DNA of 64,000 bases. Source: Lachnospiraceae bacterium (GTDB lineage Bacteria; Bacillota; Clostridia; Lachnospirales; Lachnospiraceae). Position numbers and translations under genes: made by a program. The notes beneath the pieces were generated by a model, which saw only the letters and a program-made list of their open reading frames with translations, did not search any database and was not told the DNA's origin. Shown here piece by piece: positions 7,828 through 15,767 of this stretch; position 1 is the first letter of the stretch, and each line of letters begins with the position of its first letter. Where the stretch lies: positions 186,589 through 250,588 of the forward strand of contig NBBL01000001.1 in the NCBI GenBank assembly GCA_002892395.1. Direction: 5' to 3'.

Positions 7828-8028
7828 GGTCTCTCCTTCCGATTTTCTTTCCTCATCAGATCTCGACAACACATCTCGCATACAGGCTTTTTTTCTGTCT
7901 GCTGCTCTTCGCTTTTCTTCCGCTTCCCCAACGGATCGAACTGCCTCTGTCCTGGCAAGCGCCTCTTTTAATACACTTCTCTTATCAATCAGCACAATGT
8001 TTCCTCCGAAATGACTGGAATTTTCCGG

Positions 8029-8057
8029 ATTATAGCGCCCGGCGCTCTTCTTGTCAA
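8029..8057 (-). promoter_or_regulatory. Consensus promoter of the DUF6465 gene with spacer palindrome
   Basis: TTGACA, exactly 17 nt, TATAAT: a full consensus match on the minus strand, the best in the window. The spacer carries the palindrome AGCGCCCGGCGCT (8034-8046), which could be an operator. Confidence 0.8.
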
Positions 8058-8089
8058 TCACAGATCGGGGGAATCCTCCCGTTTCTCTT

Positions 8090-8118
8090 TTTACTTTTTG
8101 AGTAAGCTATGCTAAAAT
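8090..8118 (+). promoter_or_regulatory. xpt promoter
   Basis: TTTACT, a 17-nt spacer and TAAAAT preceded by TGC (extended -10). The resulting leader is only about 40 nt, too short for the purine riboswitch that often precedes xpt in Bacilli. Confidence 0.6.
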
Positions 8119-8165
8119 AATCTCAATTTTCTTCAGTCAAAATCAGTGTTCGGAGGACTTGGGCG

Positions 8166-8771
8166 ATGCAGATGAAGCTGTTAATGGATCGGATCCGCAG
8201 AGACGGCAGAGTAGAAGGAGAAAACATTTTGAAGGTCGATTCCTTTCTGAACCATCAGATCGATGTGGAACTGCTGGATGAAATCGGCCGTGAGTTCAGG
8301 CGCCAGTTTCGAGACAGAACCGTCTCCAAAATTCTCACCATTGAATCTTCCGGGATTGCAATCGCCTGTATTGCAGCGCGATACTTTTCCTGTCCTGTGG
8401 TCTTTGCCAAAAAGACCAAATCCCTGAATCTGTCCGGCGATGTCTACACGGCCAGCGTAGAGTCCTTCACCCACAAAACCGTGAATGACATCATTGTCTC
8501 CAAAAAATTCCTGCAGGCGGATGATCACATCCTGATCATCGACGATTTTCTTGCAAACGGCAAAGCGATTCTCGGTCTCTCGGATCTTGTCCGTCAGTCC
8601 GGTGCCGAGCTGGTCGGCGCCGGGGTCGTCATCGAAAAGGGATTTCAGGACGGCGGGAAACGTATCCGGGAAATGGGAATTGACCTCCACTCCCTGGCCA
8701 TCGTCGATGCAATGGACCAGGAGACAGGCATCCGATTTCGTGAGGAAGCCCCCGGGGAGGAAATGCTTTAA
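8166..8771 (+). CDS. xpt: Xanthine phosphoribosyltransferase
   Basis: A 201-residue type I phosphoribosyltransferase that salvages xanthine to XMP with PRPP in the cytosol. The N-terminus MKLLMDRIRRDG, the NHQIDVELLDEIG segment and the PRPP-binding loop ILIIDDFLANGKA are diagnostic of Xpt. FAKKTKSLNLSGDVYTA is the family's flexible region. The SD GGAGG is nine bases before the first ATG; an ATG two codons later is a possible alternative. The gene is monocistronic and ends 16 nt from the convergent rlmD. Confidence 0.93.
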   Translation: MQMKLLMDRIRRDGRVEGENILKVDSFLNHQIDVELLDEIGREFRRQFRDRTVSKILTIESSGIAIACIAARYFSCPVVFAKKTKSLNLSGDVYTASVESFTHKTVNDIIVSKKFLQADDHILIIDDFLANGKAILGLSDLVRQSGAELVGAGVVIEKGFQDGGKRIREMGIDLHSLAIVDAMDQETGIRFREEAPGEEML

Positions 8772-8787
8772 CAAAGGGGAACTCAAG

Positions 8788-10209
8788 TCACCGGTTCTCT
8801 GTTCTCCGAAACAGCGCCACCACCTCCGCCCCCGGCGTCTGGGGAAACATGTCCACTGCCAGTGCCCGCTCCAGTTCATAGCCCCCCTCCCGCAAGCCCT
8901 TAAGATCCCGGGCCAGGCTGGACGGCTTGCAGGAGACATAGATGATCTTCGGGACGCCGTAGCGCATGAGTTTTCTGAGAGCCTTGGGATTCACCCCCTC
9001 TCGCGGCGGATCCAAGATCATGACATCCGGCAGCTCCTCTCTGTCATCCAGTACCTTCAGCACATCCCCTTCAATAAAATCGCAATTTGTGATCCCGTTT
9101 CGTCTGGCGTTCTCTCGCGCGGCTGCCACCGCCTCCTTGACAATCTCGACCCCCACCGTCTTTTCCGCCGCCTTTGCCACCAGCTGCGCAATGGTTCCGG
9201 TTCCGCTGTACAGATCAAACACGGTCTTTCCGCCGGTGTCTCCCACGTAATCCCCCACCTTTTCATAGAGCAGCGCCGCGCCGTCTGCATTGTTTTGAAA
9301 AAAGGAAAATGGACGAATCTGAAAGCGGAGTCCGGACAGCTCTTCCTCAAAATATGGTCTCCCATACAGGGTTTGTGTCCCCTGATCCAGAATGGCATCG
9401 GCAACGGAGTCTGTGACTGTATGCAGGATTCCCACCAGCTTTCCCTCCAGTGTCAGCGCCAGAAGGCACTGCTTCCAGCCTTCCATCAGCCCTTCGATCT
9501 CAAGCGGCTCACGGGTAAACGGACTGCCCTCCGGTGGCGCCTGATACCCGCCTTCGGACACAGTCACCAGATCCGCCAGTATTTCTCCGCTGTGGGTTCC
9601 CCGCCGGACCAGGAGGTGACGCAGATAACCGTCATGCCGCAGCTTATGGTAAAAGGGAATGTTCCGCTCCGAAAAGTATCGGAGTGTGGCTCGCAGAATG
9701 CGATTGAAATCCTCGTGCACCAGGCGGCACCCATCCGTCGTCACAATGTCGTAATGGCTCTCCCTTTTGTGCATGCCAAGTGTCAGCGGACCGCCCTGTA
9801 CGGCGTCGCCGAAGGAGTATTCCATTTTCATGCGGTAGCGGCTTTCCATGGGGCTCCCGAACATCCCATCCCAGACAAAGGGACGCCCTGCCGCCGTTTG
9901 CAGCAGGGTTTTGATCTGCCTCTCCTTCAGCTGCACTTGCGTTTCGTAGGGCAGCGTTTGATAAAGACATCCGCCGCAAATTCCGGTGTGTATGCAAGGT
10001 GTTGTTTCTGTTTCGAGGGGAGACGGAGCTACGACGCGTAAAACCGTCCCTTCCCCGCGGTCGCCCCACCTTTTGGTGATGCGATACTCCACCACGCGGC
10101 CGGGTACCGCATGCCGAATCAACACCCTTCCATCTTCTCGCTCAATGTAGCCGTGGTCCGGAAACACCGTATCTCCAATGACTCCGACCGCAATTTCTCC
10201 CTTTTTCAT
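8788..10209 (-). CDS. rlmD: 23S rRNA uracil-5-methyltransferase, RumA/RlmD family
   Basis: A 473-residue SAM-dependent RNA m5U methyltransferase. It has an N-terminal TRAM-like OB fold (GVIGDTVFPDHGYIEREDGRVL), a [4Fe-4S] cysteine cluster (CIHTGICGGCLYQ), a SAM motif (VFDLYSGTGTIAQL), the DPPREG motif and a catalytic cysteine in YVSCKPSSLARDL. Firmicute members methylate 23S U747 and/or U1939; which applies here cannot be read from the sequence. The ATG at 10209 has SD AAGGG. The longer frame to 10278 crosses the upstream terminator hairpin and is rejected. Confidence 0.88.
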   Translation of the reverse strand: MKKGEIAVGVIGDTVFPDHGYIEREDGRVLIRHAVPGRVVEYRITKRWGDRGEGTVLRVVAPSPLETETTPCIHTGICGGCLYQTLPYETQVQLKERQIKTLLQTAAGRPFVWDGMFGSPMESRYRMKMEYSFGDAVQGGPLTLGMHKRESHYDIVTTDGCRLVHEDFNRILRATLRYFSERNIPFYHKLRHDGYLRHLLVRRGTHSGEILADLVTVSEGGYQAPPEGSPFTREPLEIEGLMEGWKQCLLALTLEGKLVGILHTVTDSVADAILDQGTQTLYGRPYFEEELSGLRFQIRPFSFFQNNADGAALLYEKVGDYVGDTGGKTVFDLYSGTGTIAQLVAKAAEKTVGVEIVKEAVAAARENARRNGITNCDFIEGDVLKVLDDREELPDVMILDPPREGVNPKALRKLMRYGVPKIIYVSCKPSSLARDLKGLREGGYELERALAVDMFPQTPGAEVVALFRRTENR

Positions 10210-10252
10210 CCGATCCCTTCTTCCTCGTACCGCCCTGCTTTCCCATTCTGTC

Positions 10253-10287
10253 CCATAAAGAAGGCGCGTCGTCTGCACGGCGCGCCC
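10253..10287 (-). terminator. Terminator of the small membrane protein gene
   Basis: GGCGCG / CGCGCC stem with a 12-nt loop, followed on the minus strand by CTTCTTTAT. It lies between the 87-residue protein gene and rlmD. Confidence 0.5.
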
Positions 10288-10331
10288 AACGAATCCTTCG
10301 CAATTCCTTCCATTACGACTGATTCCGATGA

Positions 10332-10595
10332 TCAGTCCTTCTCTTCCCCTGACTTTGAGGAGGTCTTCGGCATCTCTTCATCTTCAAAATCATCATCAAA
10401 ATCATCGTCGAAGTCATCCAGATATTCCGGCGTCATAAAACGGTAGACCGCATAAGCGATTCCTGCCATGGCCATGATAATTCCAATGACCGCCAGAACC
10501 GTAATCAGAACATCCTTCTGATCCCTTTTCTCTGCCTTTGCCTTCAGAGAATTCATTAAATCCTCCAATTTCATCAGCGCTCCAAGATTCTCCAT
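10332..10595 (-). CDS. Small single-span membrane protein with acidic tail
   Basis: An 87-residue protein not recognised by name. A short amphipathic start (MKLEDLMNSLKAKAEKRDQ) is followed by one membrane span (VLITVLAVIGIIMAMAGIA) and a strongly acidic tail with repeated DDFDDDF units encoded by a 9-bp DNA repeat (10378-10420). The topology is probably N-in or N-out with the acidic tail on one face; this cannot be decided. Small proteins like this, with one span and an Asp-rich tail, are common in Lachnospiraceae. The SD AGGAGG is five bases before the ATG. It precedes rlmD but is separated from it by a hairpin. Confidence 0.7.
   Translation of the reverse strand: MENLGALMKLEDLMNSLKAKAEKRDQKDVLITVLAVIGIIMAMAGIAYAVYRFMTPEYLDDFDDDFDDDFEDEEMPKTSSKSGEEKD
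10378..10420. repeat. 9-bp coding repeat for Asp-Asp-Phe
   Basis: Imperfect tandem copies of AAATCATCA on the plus strand encode the DDF repeats of the small membrane protein. Copy number could vary by slippage. Confidence 0.6.
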
Positions 10596-10649
10596 CCTAA
10601 CCTCCTGTCCCTATCAGGCTACTCAATCTGCTTTCAATATAACACGCAT

Positions 10650-12950
10650 TCAGCATTTCTGCAACTTGGCAAAGCCTGCAAACATTTTTTTTACTCCGTG
10701 CTCATCAAAGTCCACCGTAACCTCATAATCCCTTTTGCCATCCACAATATTCAAAACCGTGCCCAAACCAAACCGGGCGTGCCTGACCCGATCCCCCTTC
10801 TGGTACTCCAGATGATCCGCCTTCACCACCTGAAAGATCTTTCCGAAGGCCGCCGGCTTGTCCGGCTTTTTCCATGCGGGTTCGTTCCGCTTTCGGCAGA
10901 TCTCCTTCCCACTGCTCTCCCAGGGAAGTGCGCCCTTTCCACTCTCTGCCCCATCGGTAACGTGCATACCCCTCTCCGCCGGTCTGCTGCTCCTGTCCGT
11001 CGTCTCCTTCAGCGCATCCGGAATCTCGCGAAGAAACACGGATTCTCTTGACCAGTGGGTTTCTCCGTTGATCATACGGCTTCGGGCAGAGGTCATGCTG
11101 AGGCGATTTCTGGCCCGGGTGATCCCCACGTAGCAGAGGCGCCGCTCCTCCTCCAGCTCCTCCGGATCATCCAGAGAGCGGTTCCCGGGGAACAGCCCGT
11201 CCTCCATTCCCGCCATATAGACCTCATCAAACTCAAGTCCTTTGGCGGCATGCAGCGTCATCAGCGTCACCTTTTCGCTCTCCTCGTCCATCCGATCGAT
11301 GTCTGCAACCAGCGCAATCTCCTCCAGAAACCGGGACAGGCGGCTGATGGAATCTGCTTCCGCCAATCCGGATTCCTCCGGGAGAATGTCCTCACTGTTT
11401 TGTTCAAAGCCCACTGCCTTGTTGATCAGCTCCTCAATGTTTTCCATGCGAGTCTCGGCTGCAATCTCTCCTTCCTCCTTTAAGGATGCTGCATAGCCGC
11501 TGTCTGAAAGCACGGACTGAATCAGCTCCGGGAGCGTTTCGGTCTCGCTTTTTTTCCGCAGCGCCTCAATGAGCAACACAAATTGCTTCACGCGCTCTTC
11601 CGCCCGCCCCAGCACTCCCGCTGAAGCTGCCCTCTTCAGTCCTTCATAAAATCCAAGCCCTTCAGACGCCGCAAAGGCCGCCGCCTTTTCCTCCGTTGTT
11701 GCGCCGATGCCCCGCTTCGGCACATTCAGGATCCGGCGAACCGCCAGGTCATCCTGTCCGTTGGCGATCACCTTAAGGTAAGAGAGAATGTCCTTGATTT
11801 CTTTCCTCTGATAAAAGTTCACCCCTCCCACCAGTTGATACGGGATGCCGTGATAAATCAGGCGCTCCTCCAGCAGCCTGGACTGTGCATTGGTCCGATA
11901 CAGAACCGCAAAACTGCTGTAGCGGCCGTCCCTTGCCCGCATTTTGATATCGGATGCGATTGCCTCTGCTTCCTCTGCCGCAGTCTCAAAGCGCAAGGTC
12001 CGAACGGGCTCTCCTCCGGTTTGTTCCGTCCAAAGCTTTTTTTCCTTTCTGCCCCGGTTGTTCCGAATGACTGCATTCGCCGCATTTAGAATGCTGGCTT
12101 TGGAACGGTAATTCTGTTCCAGCTTCACAACTTTGGCTCCCGGGAAGGCCGTCTCGAAATCCAGAATGTTATGAATATTCGCACCGCGGAATTTGTAAAT
12201 CGACTGATCGTCGTCGCCGACCACACAAAGATTTTTATACTTGTCCGCCAAAAGGCGGATGAGATGAAACTGTGCCAGATTGGTGTCCTGATATTCATCC
12301 ACCATGATATAGCGGAAGCGCTCCTGGTAAGATTCCCGCACCTGTGCATCCGCCGTCAGCAGCTCCACCGTCTTTCCGATCAGGTCATCAAAATCCAGTG
12401 CATTGTTTCTTCTTAGCAGCTCCTGATAGCGCCGATAACATGCCGCAATCTTCTCCTCCTGCCAGCCGGCCGCCTCCTTTTGGTATTGCTCCGGCGTGAT
12501 CAGCTCATTCTTTGCTGCGGAAATCGCTGCAAGCACAGCCTTCTCCTTGAGCCTGATTCCTCCGGACGGATCCTCCTTAAGCACTTGCCTCATCGCCGTC
12601 CGCTGATCCTCTGCATCATAAATCGTAAAGTGGTTGTCAAATCCGATGCGGTCAATGTATCTTCGCAGGATTCTGACACAGGTGGCGTGAAAGGTTGCCA
12701 CCCACACCTGCTCTGCGCCGTGGGACACCAGCTGATCCACCCGCTCTCTCATTTCTCCTGCTGCCTTGTTGGTAAACGTGATCGCCATGATATTCCAGGG
12801 CGCCACCTTCTTTTCCCCAATCAGATAGGCGATACGATGGGTCAGAACCCGTGTCTTTCCGGAGCCCGCCCCGGCCAGAATCAGTTCCGGGCCCTCCGTA
12901 CAAAGCATCGCCTCCCGCTGTTTCTCATTCATGTTTCTCTGTAATGCCAT
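10650..12950 (-). CDS. pcrA: ATP-dependent DNA helicase PcrA/UvrD
   Basis: A 766-residue superfamily 1A 3'-5' helicase acting in nucleotide excision repair and removal of RecA and transcription obstacles. Motifs in order: AGAGSGKTRVL (I), ATTH-equivalent NIMAITFTNKAA (Ia), VDEYQDTN (II), GDDDQSIYKFRGA (III), EQNYRS (IV), TLHAAKGLEFDEV (V), CYVGITRAR (VI). The C-terminal Tudor-like RNA polymerase-binding motif is seen in GDRVRHARFGLGTV. The start is the ATG at 12950 with GGAGG four bases upstream. The TTG four codons earlier overlaps the SD and is unlikely. Confidence 0.95.
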   Translation of the reverse strand: MALQRNMNEKQREAMLCTEGPELILAGAGSGKTRVLTHRIAYLIGEKKVAPWNIMAITFTNKAAGEMRERVDQLVSHGAEQVWVATFHATCVRILRRYIDRIGFDNHFTIYDAEDQRTAMRQVLKEDPSGGIRLKEKAVLAAISAAKNELITPEQYQKEAAGWQEEKIAACYRRYQELLRRNNALDFDDLIGKTVELLTADAQVRESYQERFRYIMVDEYQDTNLAQFHLIRLLADKYKNLCVVGDDDQSIYKFRGANIHNILDFETAFPGAKVVKLEQNYRSKASILNAANAVIRNNRGRKEKKLWTEQTGGEPVRTLRFETAAEEAEAIASDIKMRARDGRYSSFAVLYRTNAQSRLLEERLIYHGIPYQLVGGVNFYQRKEIKDILSYLKVIANGQDDLAVRRILNVPKRGIGATTEEKAAAFAASEGLGFYEGLKRAASAGVLGRAEERVKQFVLLIEALRKKSETETLPELIQSVLSDSGYAASLKEEGEIAAETRMENIEELINKAVGFEQNSEDILPEESGLAEADSISRLSRFLEEIALVADIDRMDEESEKVTLMTLHAAKGLEFDEVYMAGMEDGLFPGNRSLDDPEELEEERRLCYVGITRARNRLSMTSARSRMINGETHWSRESVFLREIPDALKETTDRSSRPAERGMHVTDGAESGKGALPWESSGKEICRKRNEPAWKKPDKPAAFGKIFQVVKADHLEYQKGDRVRHARFGLGTVLNIVDGKRDYEVTVDFDEHGVKKMFAGFAKLQKC

Positions 12951-12981
12951 TTTTCCTCCCAAGTCCCATGAGAACAGGCAG

Positions 12982-13005
12982 AAAAAACGGGCGCGAGCGC
13001 CCGTT
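12982..13005 (-). terminator. Strong terminator after yerC
   Basis: AACGGGCGC / GCGCCCGTT stem with a two-base centre, followed by a run of Us on the minus strand, 20 nt after the yerC stop. It insulates pcrA, whose own promoter I could not identify in the 30 bases that follow. Confidence 0.85.
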
Positions 13006-13024
13006 CCGGTTTCTGCTGATCTCC

Positions 13025-13339
13025 TCAGTCCGTTTCTTTTTTTTCTTCCGGCTCCATGCCAATGCGCTGAAATACCAGCTCATATCCGTCGCTCCCAAAA
13101 TTGAGAGAACGATTTACACGGCTGATGGTGGCGGTGGATGCCCCGGTGCGTTCAGCGATCTCCAGATAGGTGCGCTTCTCACGAAGCATCTTCGCCACCT
13201 CAAAGCGCTGTGAAAACGAAAGCAGCTCGTTGATCGTACAGACATCCTCAAAAAACTTGTAGCACTCCTCCCGCGTCTCCAGTGTGAGAACCGCGTCAAA
13301 GAGATGATCCACCGATTCTGAATGCAGCTTACTATTCAT
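13025..13339 (-). CDS. yerC: YerC/YecD-family TrpR-like regulator
   Basis: A 104-residue all-helical protein of the YerC/YecD family, related to the Trp repressor fold. The recognition-helix region is YLEIAERTGASTATISRVNRSL, shared with TrpR-like helix-turn-helix proteins. VDHLFDAVLTLETREECYKFFEDVC and LSFSQRFEVAKML are typical N-terminal blocks. The DNA target and any ligand are unknown. The ATG at 13339 has SD CGGAGG. The longer frame to 13375 runs through a palindrome (13357-13372) and is not preferred. The gene is divergent from the deacetylase gene. Autoregulation through that palindrome is a reasonable guess. Confidence 0.85.
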   Translation of the reverse strand: MNSKLHSESVDHLFDAVLTLETREECYKFFEDVCTINELLSFSQRFEVAKMLREKRTYLEIAERTGASTATISRVNRSLNFGSDGYELVFQRIGMEPEEKKETD

Positions 13340-13356
13340 TCTCGCCTCCGAATAGA

Positions 13357-13372
13357 CGGTGTGTTCACACCG
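13357..13372. promoter_or_regulatory. Palindromic candidate operator in the yerC leader
   Basis: CGGTGTG-TT-CACACCG, a perfect 7+7 palindrome between the predicted yerC start point (~13389) and its SD. It may be an operator for YerC itself or a small leader hairpin. Confidence 0.45.
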
Positions 13373-13395
13373 CAAATAACTGATTTTTTGTTTTT

Positions 13396-13424
13396 AGTGT
13401 ACCATAGTAAAATGTTAAAGTAAA
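13396..13424 (-). promoter_or_regulatory. yerC promoter
   Basis: TTTACT, a 17-nt spacer and TACACT preceded by TGG on the minus strand. It is back-to-back with the promoter at 13434-13462. Confidence 0.45.
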
Positions 13425-13433
13425 CAAGTAAGA

Positions 13434-13462
13434 TTGCCTTTCCTAACGCTTTATACTATAGT
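13434..13462 (+). promoter_or_regulatory. Promoter of the polysaccharide deacetylase gene
   Basis: TTGCCT, a 17-nt spacer and TATAGT on the plus strand. The start point near 13469 falls after the first ATG of the open frame at 13434, which supports the ATG at 13497. Confidence 0.5.
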
Positions 13463-13496
13463 AGAAACCGTTCAGTACAGAAAAGGAGCAAAGGTT

Positions 13497-14960
13497 ATGG
13501 AAAAACAATATTATCATCTTTCCGGAAGCGGTTATCCCTCTCACCGCAGACATCACAGGCGGAGAAGGAGACGCTCCCGTTTCCCCCTTCCCCTTCGGAT
13601 CACTCTGATCCTTTTGATTCTGCTTGCCCTTGTTCTGATGATCGGCAAGCTTCGCCGTGGGAAGAGCGCAGACTCTTTACCGTCTGCACACGGGGAGGAA
13701 ACCCTCGGTGAAGGCAATCCCCAGTCCTCCGACGGTACCCCCGAGAGCAGCATACCGGACGAGACCACACCCTCTCAGCCTTCGGAGGAGCAGCTTCTTT
13801 CTGAGGCGGAGCTTAAATTTGCCCAGTATGACTACGATGCTGCCATCGCTCTGGTGAACAGCAATCCGGAGCTGGCGGCAAAGGAAGCCGGCGCCTCCCT
13901 CATTCGACGCTGTGAAGAGATCAAGCCCACCCTGGTTCGCCAGGACATCTCTCAGATCACACATGTCTTTTTTCACACGCTTATTATTGATACCGCCAAG
14001 GCCTTTGATAATGACAGCCGCCAAAATGGATACAACGACGTTATGACGACCAAAAGCGAATTTGAAAAAATGATGCTGGAAATGTACAACCGCGGCTATG
14101 TTCTGGTTCGGATCCACGATATTGCCCACGAGATTGATGATCCCGAGCAGGGAGGAAAAAAGATGGTCGAAGGGGACATCCTTCTGCCGGAGGGAAAGAA
14201 GGCCTTCGTGCTGTCTCAGGATGACGTCAACTACTATGAGTACATGGACGGCGACGGCTTTGCCAAGGATATTACCATCGGAGCAGACGGGAAGCCGACT
14301 ACGGAAATGGTGACAGAGGACGGATCCGTTGTGACCGGTTCCTTTGACATGGTTCCCATCTTAAATGACTTTTTGAAGGAACACCCGGATTTCTCCTACC
14401 GCGGTGCGAAGGGAATCATCGCCGTCACCGGATATAACGGTGTCTTCGGCTACCGCACGGATCCGTCCTATGAAGGGACCAACCCGAATATCGAGGCGGA
14501 CCGGCAGAAGGTTCGCGATGTTGCCCAGTGCCTTCGGGACGACGGTTGGGAACTGGCTTCTCACAGCTGGGGACACCGGAATTACGGAAAAATCAGCATG
14601 GAAGAGCTTCGAGAGGACAATGAAAAGTGGCAGGAACGGGTTGGAAGCTTGATCGGCGGCACCGACATTCTCATCTACCCCTTTGGAGCGGATATCGCAG
14701 ACTGGCATCCCTACAAAGCGGACAACGAACGCTTTCAGTACCTGTGGGGCAGCGGATTCCGCTATTTCTGCAATGTTGATTCCTCCCCTTACTTTGTGCA
14801 GATGGGAAAGGATTTTCTCCGTATGGGAAGAAGAAACCTGGACGGATACCGCATGTGGCAGGATATGACCGTAAAGAATCGCACCGCTGATCTCTTCAAT
14901 GCGTCCGATATCTTCGATTCCGCACGCCCGACACCGGTTCCCGGTTACACCGGCGGGTGA
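13497..14960 (+). CDS. Membrane-anchored polysaccharide deacetylase-family protein
   Basis: A 487-residue protein. It has a short basic cytoplasmic start (RRHHRRRRRRSR), one membrane span (ITLILLILLALVLMIG), a Ser/Glu/Pro-rich linker and a helical segment, then a NodB-like domain. Metal-ligand candidates are the Asp pair in LSQDDVNYYEY and the two His in SHSWGHRNYG; IYPFGADIADW is the following block. An insertion of ~60 residues separates the Asp pair from the rest of the fold. The likely substrate is a cell-wall glycan outside the membrane; this is inferred. SD AAGGAG. It ends at a strong terminator. Confidence 0.8.
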   Translation: MEKQYYHLSGSGYPSHRRHHRRRRRRSRFPLPLRITLILLILLALVLMIGKLRRGKSADSLPSAHGEETLGEGNPQSSDGTPESSIPDETTPSQPSEEQLLSEAELKFAQYDYDAAIALVNSNPELAAKEAGASLIRRCEEIKPTLVRQDISQITHVFFHTLIIDTAKAFDNDSRQNGYNDVMTTKSEFEKMMLEMYNRGYVLVRIHDIAHEIDDPEQGGKKMVEGDILLPEGKKAFVLSQDDVNYYEYMDGDGFAKDITIGADGKPTTEMVTEDGSVVTGSFDMVPILNDFLKEHPDFSYRGAKGIIAVTGYNGVFGYRTDPSYEGTNPNIEADRQKVRDVAQCLRDDGWELASHSWGHRNYGKISMEELREDNEKWQERVGSLIGGTDILIYPFGADIADWHPYKADNERFQYLWGSGFRYFCNVDSSPYFVQMGKDFLRMGRRNLDGYRMWQDMTVKNRTADLFNASDIFDSARPTPVPGYTGG

Positions 14961-15013
14961 TGTTCCCCGGGCAGGTCTCTTTTCCTTTGCGTTCTTCCGC
15001 AGAAAAAATGGAC

Positions 15014-15045
15014 GCGCTGCAAGATCTCCCTTGCAGCGCTTTTTT
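15014..15045 (+). terminator. Strong terminator after the deacetylase gene
   Basis: A perfect 10-bp stem GCGCTGCAAG / CTTGCAGCGC with a 6-nt loop and six Us on the plus strand. Confidence 0.92.
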
Positions 15046-15767
15046 CATGCCGTGACCAGCGGGAGAAGCTCCTCCGCCCGTTCAATGATTGTCTTCGCGC
15101 CGAGGCGCTTTAAAAATTCCACACTTCGAAAGCCCCAGCTCACGGAAACACAGGGAATCCCTGCCCGCTCCGCTGTCTGCAGATCAATCTCGGTGTCACC
15201 CACATAGATGGCTTCCCCAGGAAGAATCTTTAGGGCATCAAAGCAAGCCTTAAGCATATCGGATTCCGGTTTTCTGCGAAGTCCCTCCTTTTCCCCGATG
15301 GAAAAATCAAAGAGACCCGGGAACAAATCTGCGCAGAGCGGCTGCACCGCCTCATCCGGCTTATTGGACACCACAGCCGTCAGAATGCCTGCGCTCTTTA
15401 AACCTCCGATGAGTTCCGGGATCCCGGCATAGGCTCGGGTCTTATCCCTGCAGTGCTCCGCATAATAAGGCTTATAAACACGCAGGATCCGCTCCGCTTC
15501 CCGTCTTCTCTCCCGGTTCGGTGTCTGCTCCGAAGGACTCCCCGCTCCGATCTGAAGCAGCGCAGCCTCCCCTCTGATCCCGGCCTCCACTGCCAGTGCC
15601 CGCTTGATCGCCACAAGGGCGGCACTTCCGAAAAAGAAGCGCACCAGCTCCGGCTCATAGTCGTGCTTATGACCGCACCGCCTCATCGCCTCGTTCAGCG
15701 AATCTGTCAGATCTTCCAGTGTGTCCAGTATGGTTCCGTCCATATCAAATATCACAGCTTTTATCAT
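15045..15767 (-). CDS. HAD-superfamily phosphatase, phosphoglycolate phosphatase-like
   Basis: A 240-residue subfamily IA HAD hydrolase. Motif I is FDMDGTILDT, motif II VVSNKPDE, motif III the Lys in RRKPESD, and motif IV YVGDTEIDLQTA. The helical cap between residues ~15 and ~95 is the Gph/PGMB type. The substrate is unknown; phosphoglycolate, pyrophosphate and sugar phosphates are all possible for this group. Its ATG overlaps the stop of the upstream CobW-like gene as ATGA, so it is the last gene of the GTPase operon. Confidence 0.82.
   Translation of the reverse strand: MIKAVIFDMDGTILDTLEDLTDSLNEAMRRCGHKHDYEPELVRFFFGSAALVAIKRALAVEAGIRGEAALLQIGAGSPSEQTPNRERRREAERILRVYKPYYAEHCRDKTRAYAGIPELIGGLKSAGILTAVVSNKPDEAVQPLCADLFPGLFDFSIGEKEGLRRKPESDMLKACFDALKILPGEAIYVGDTEIDLQTAERAGIPCVSVSWGFRSVEFLKRLGAKTIIERAEELLPLVTA

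Larger units (their letters stand above)
7828..8165 (+). other. Divergent intergenic region with two promoters and an open leader frame
   Basis: This 338-base gap holds the consensus promoter of the DUF6465 gene (8029-8057, minus) and the xpt promoter (8090-8118, plus). Between the minus promoter and the DUF6465 ATG, the DUF6465 frame is open for 56 codons from a GTG at 7995 preceded by GGAGGAAACATT. No other gene or riboswitch is seen. Confidence 0.6.

Noticed and set aside
8551-10041. A 496-codon plus-strand frame
   Set aside because: Antisense to rlmD, whose Fe-S, SAM and catalytic motifs are clear. The frame starts inside xpt and has no SD or motifs.
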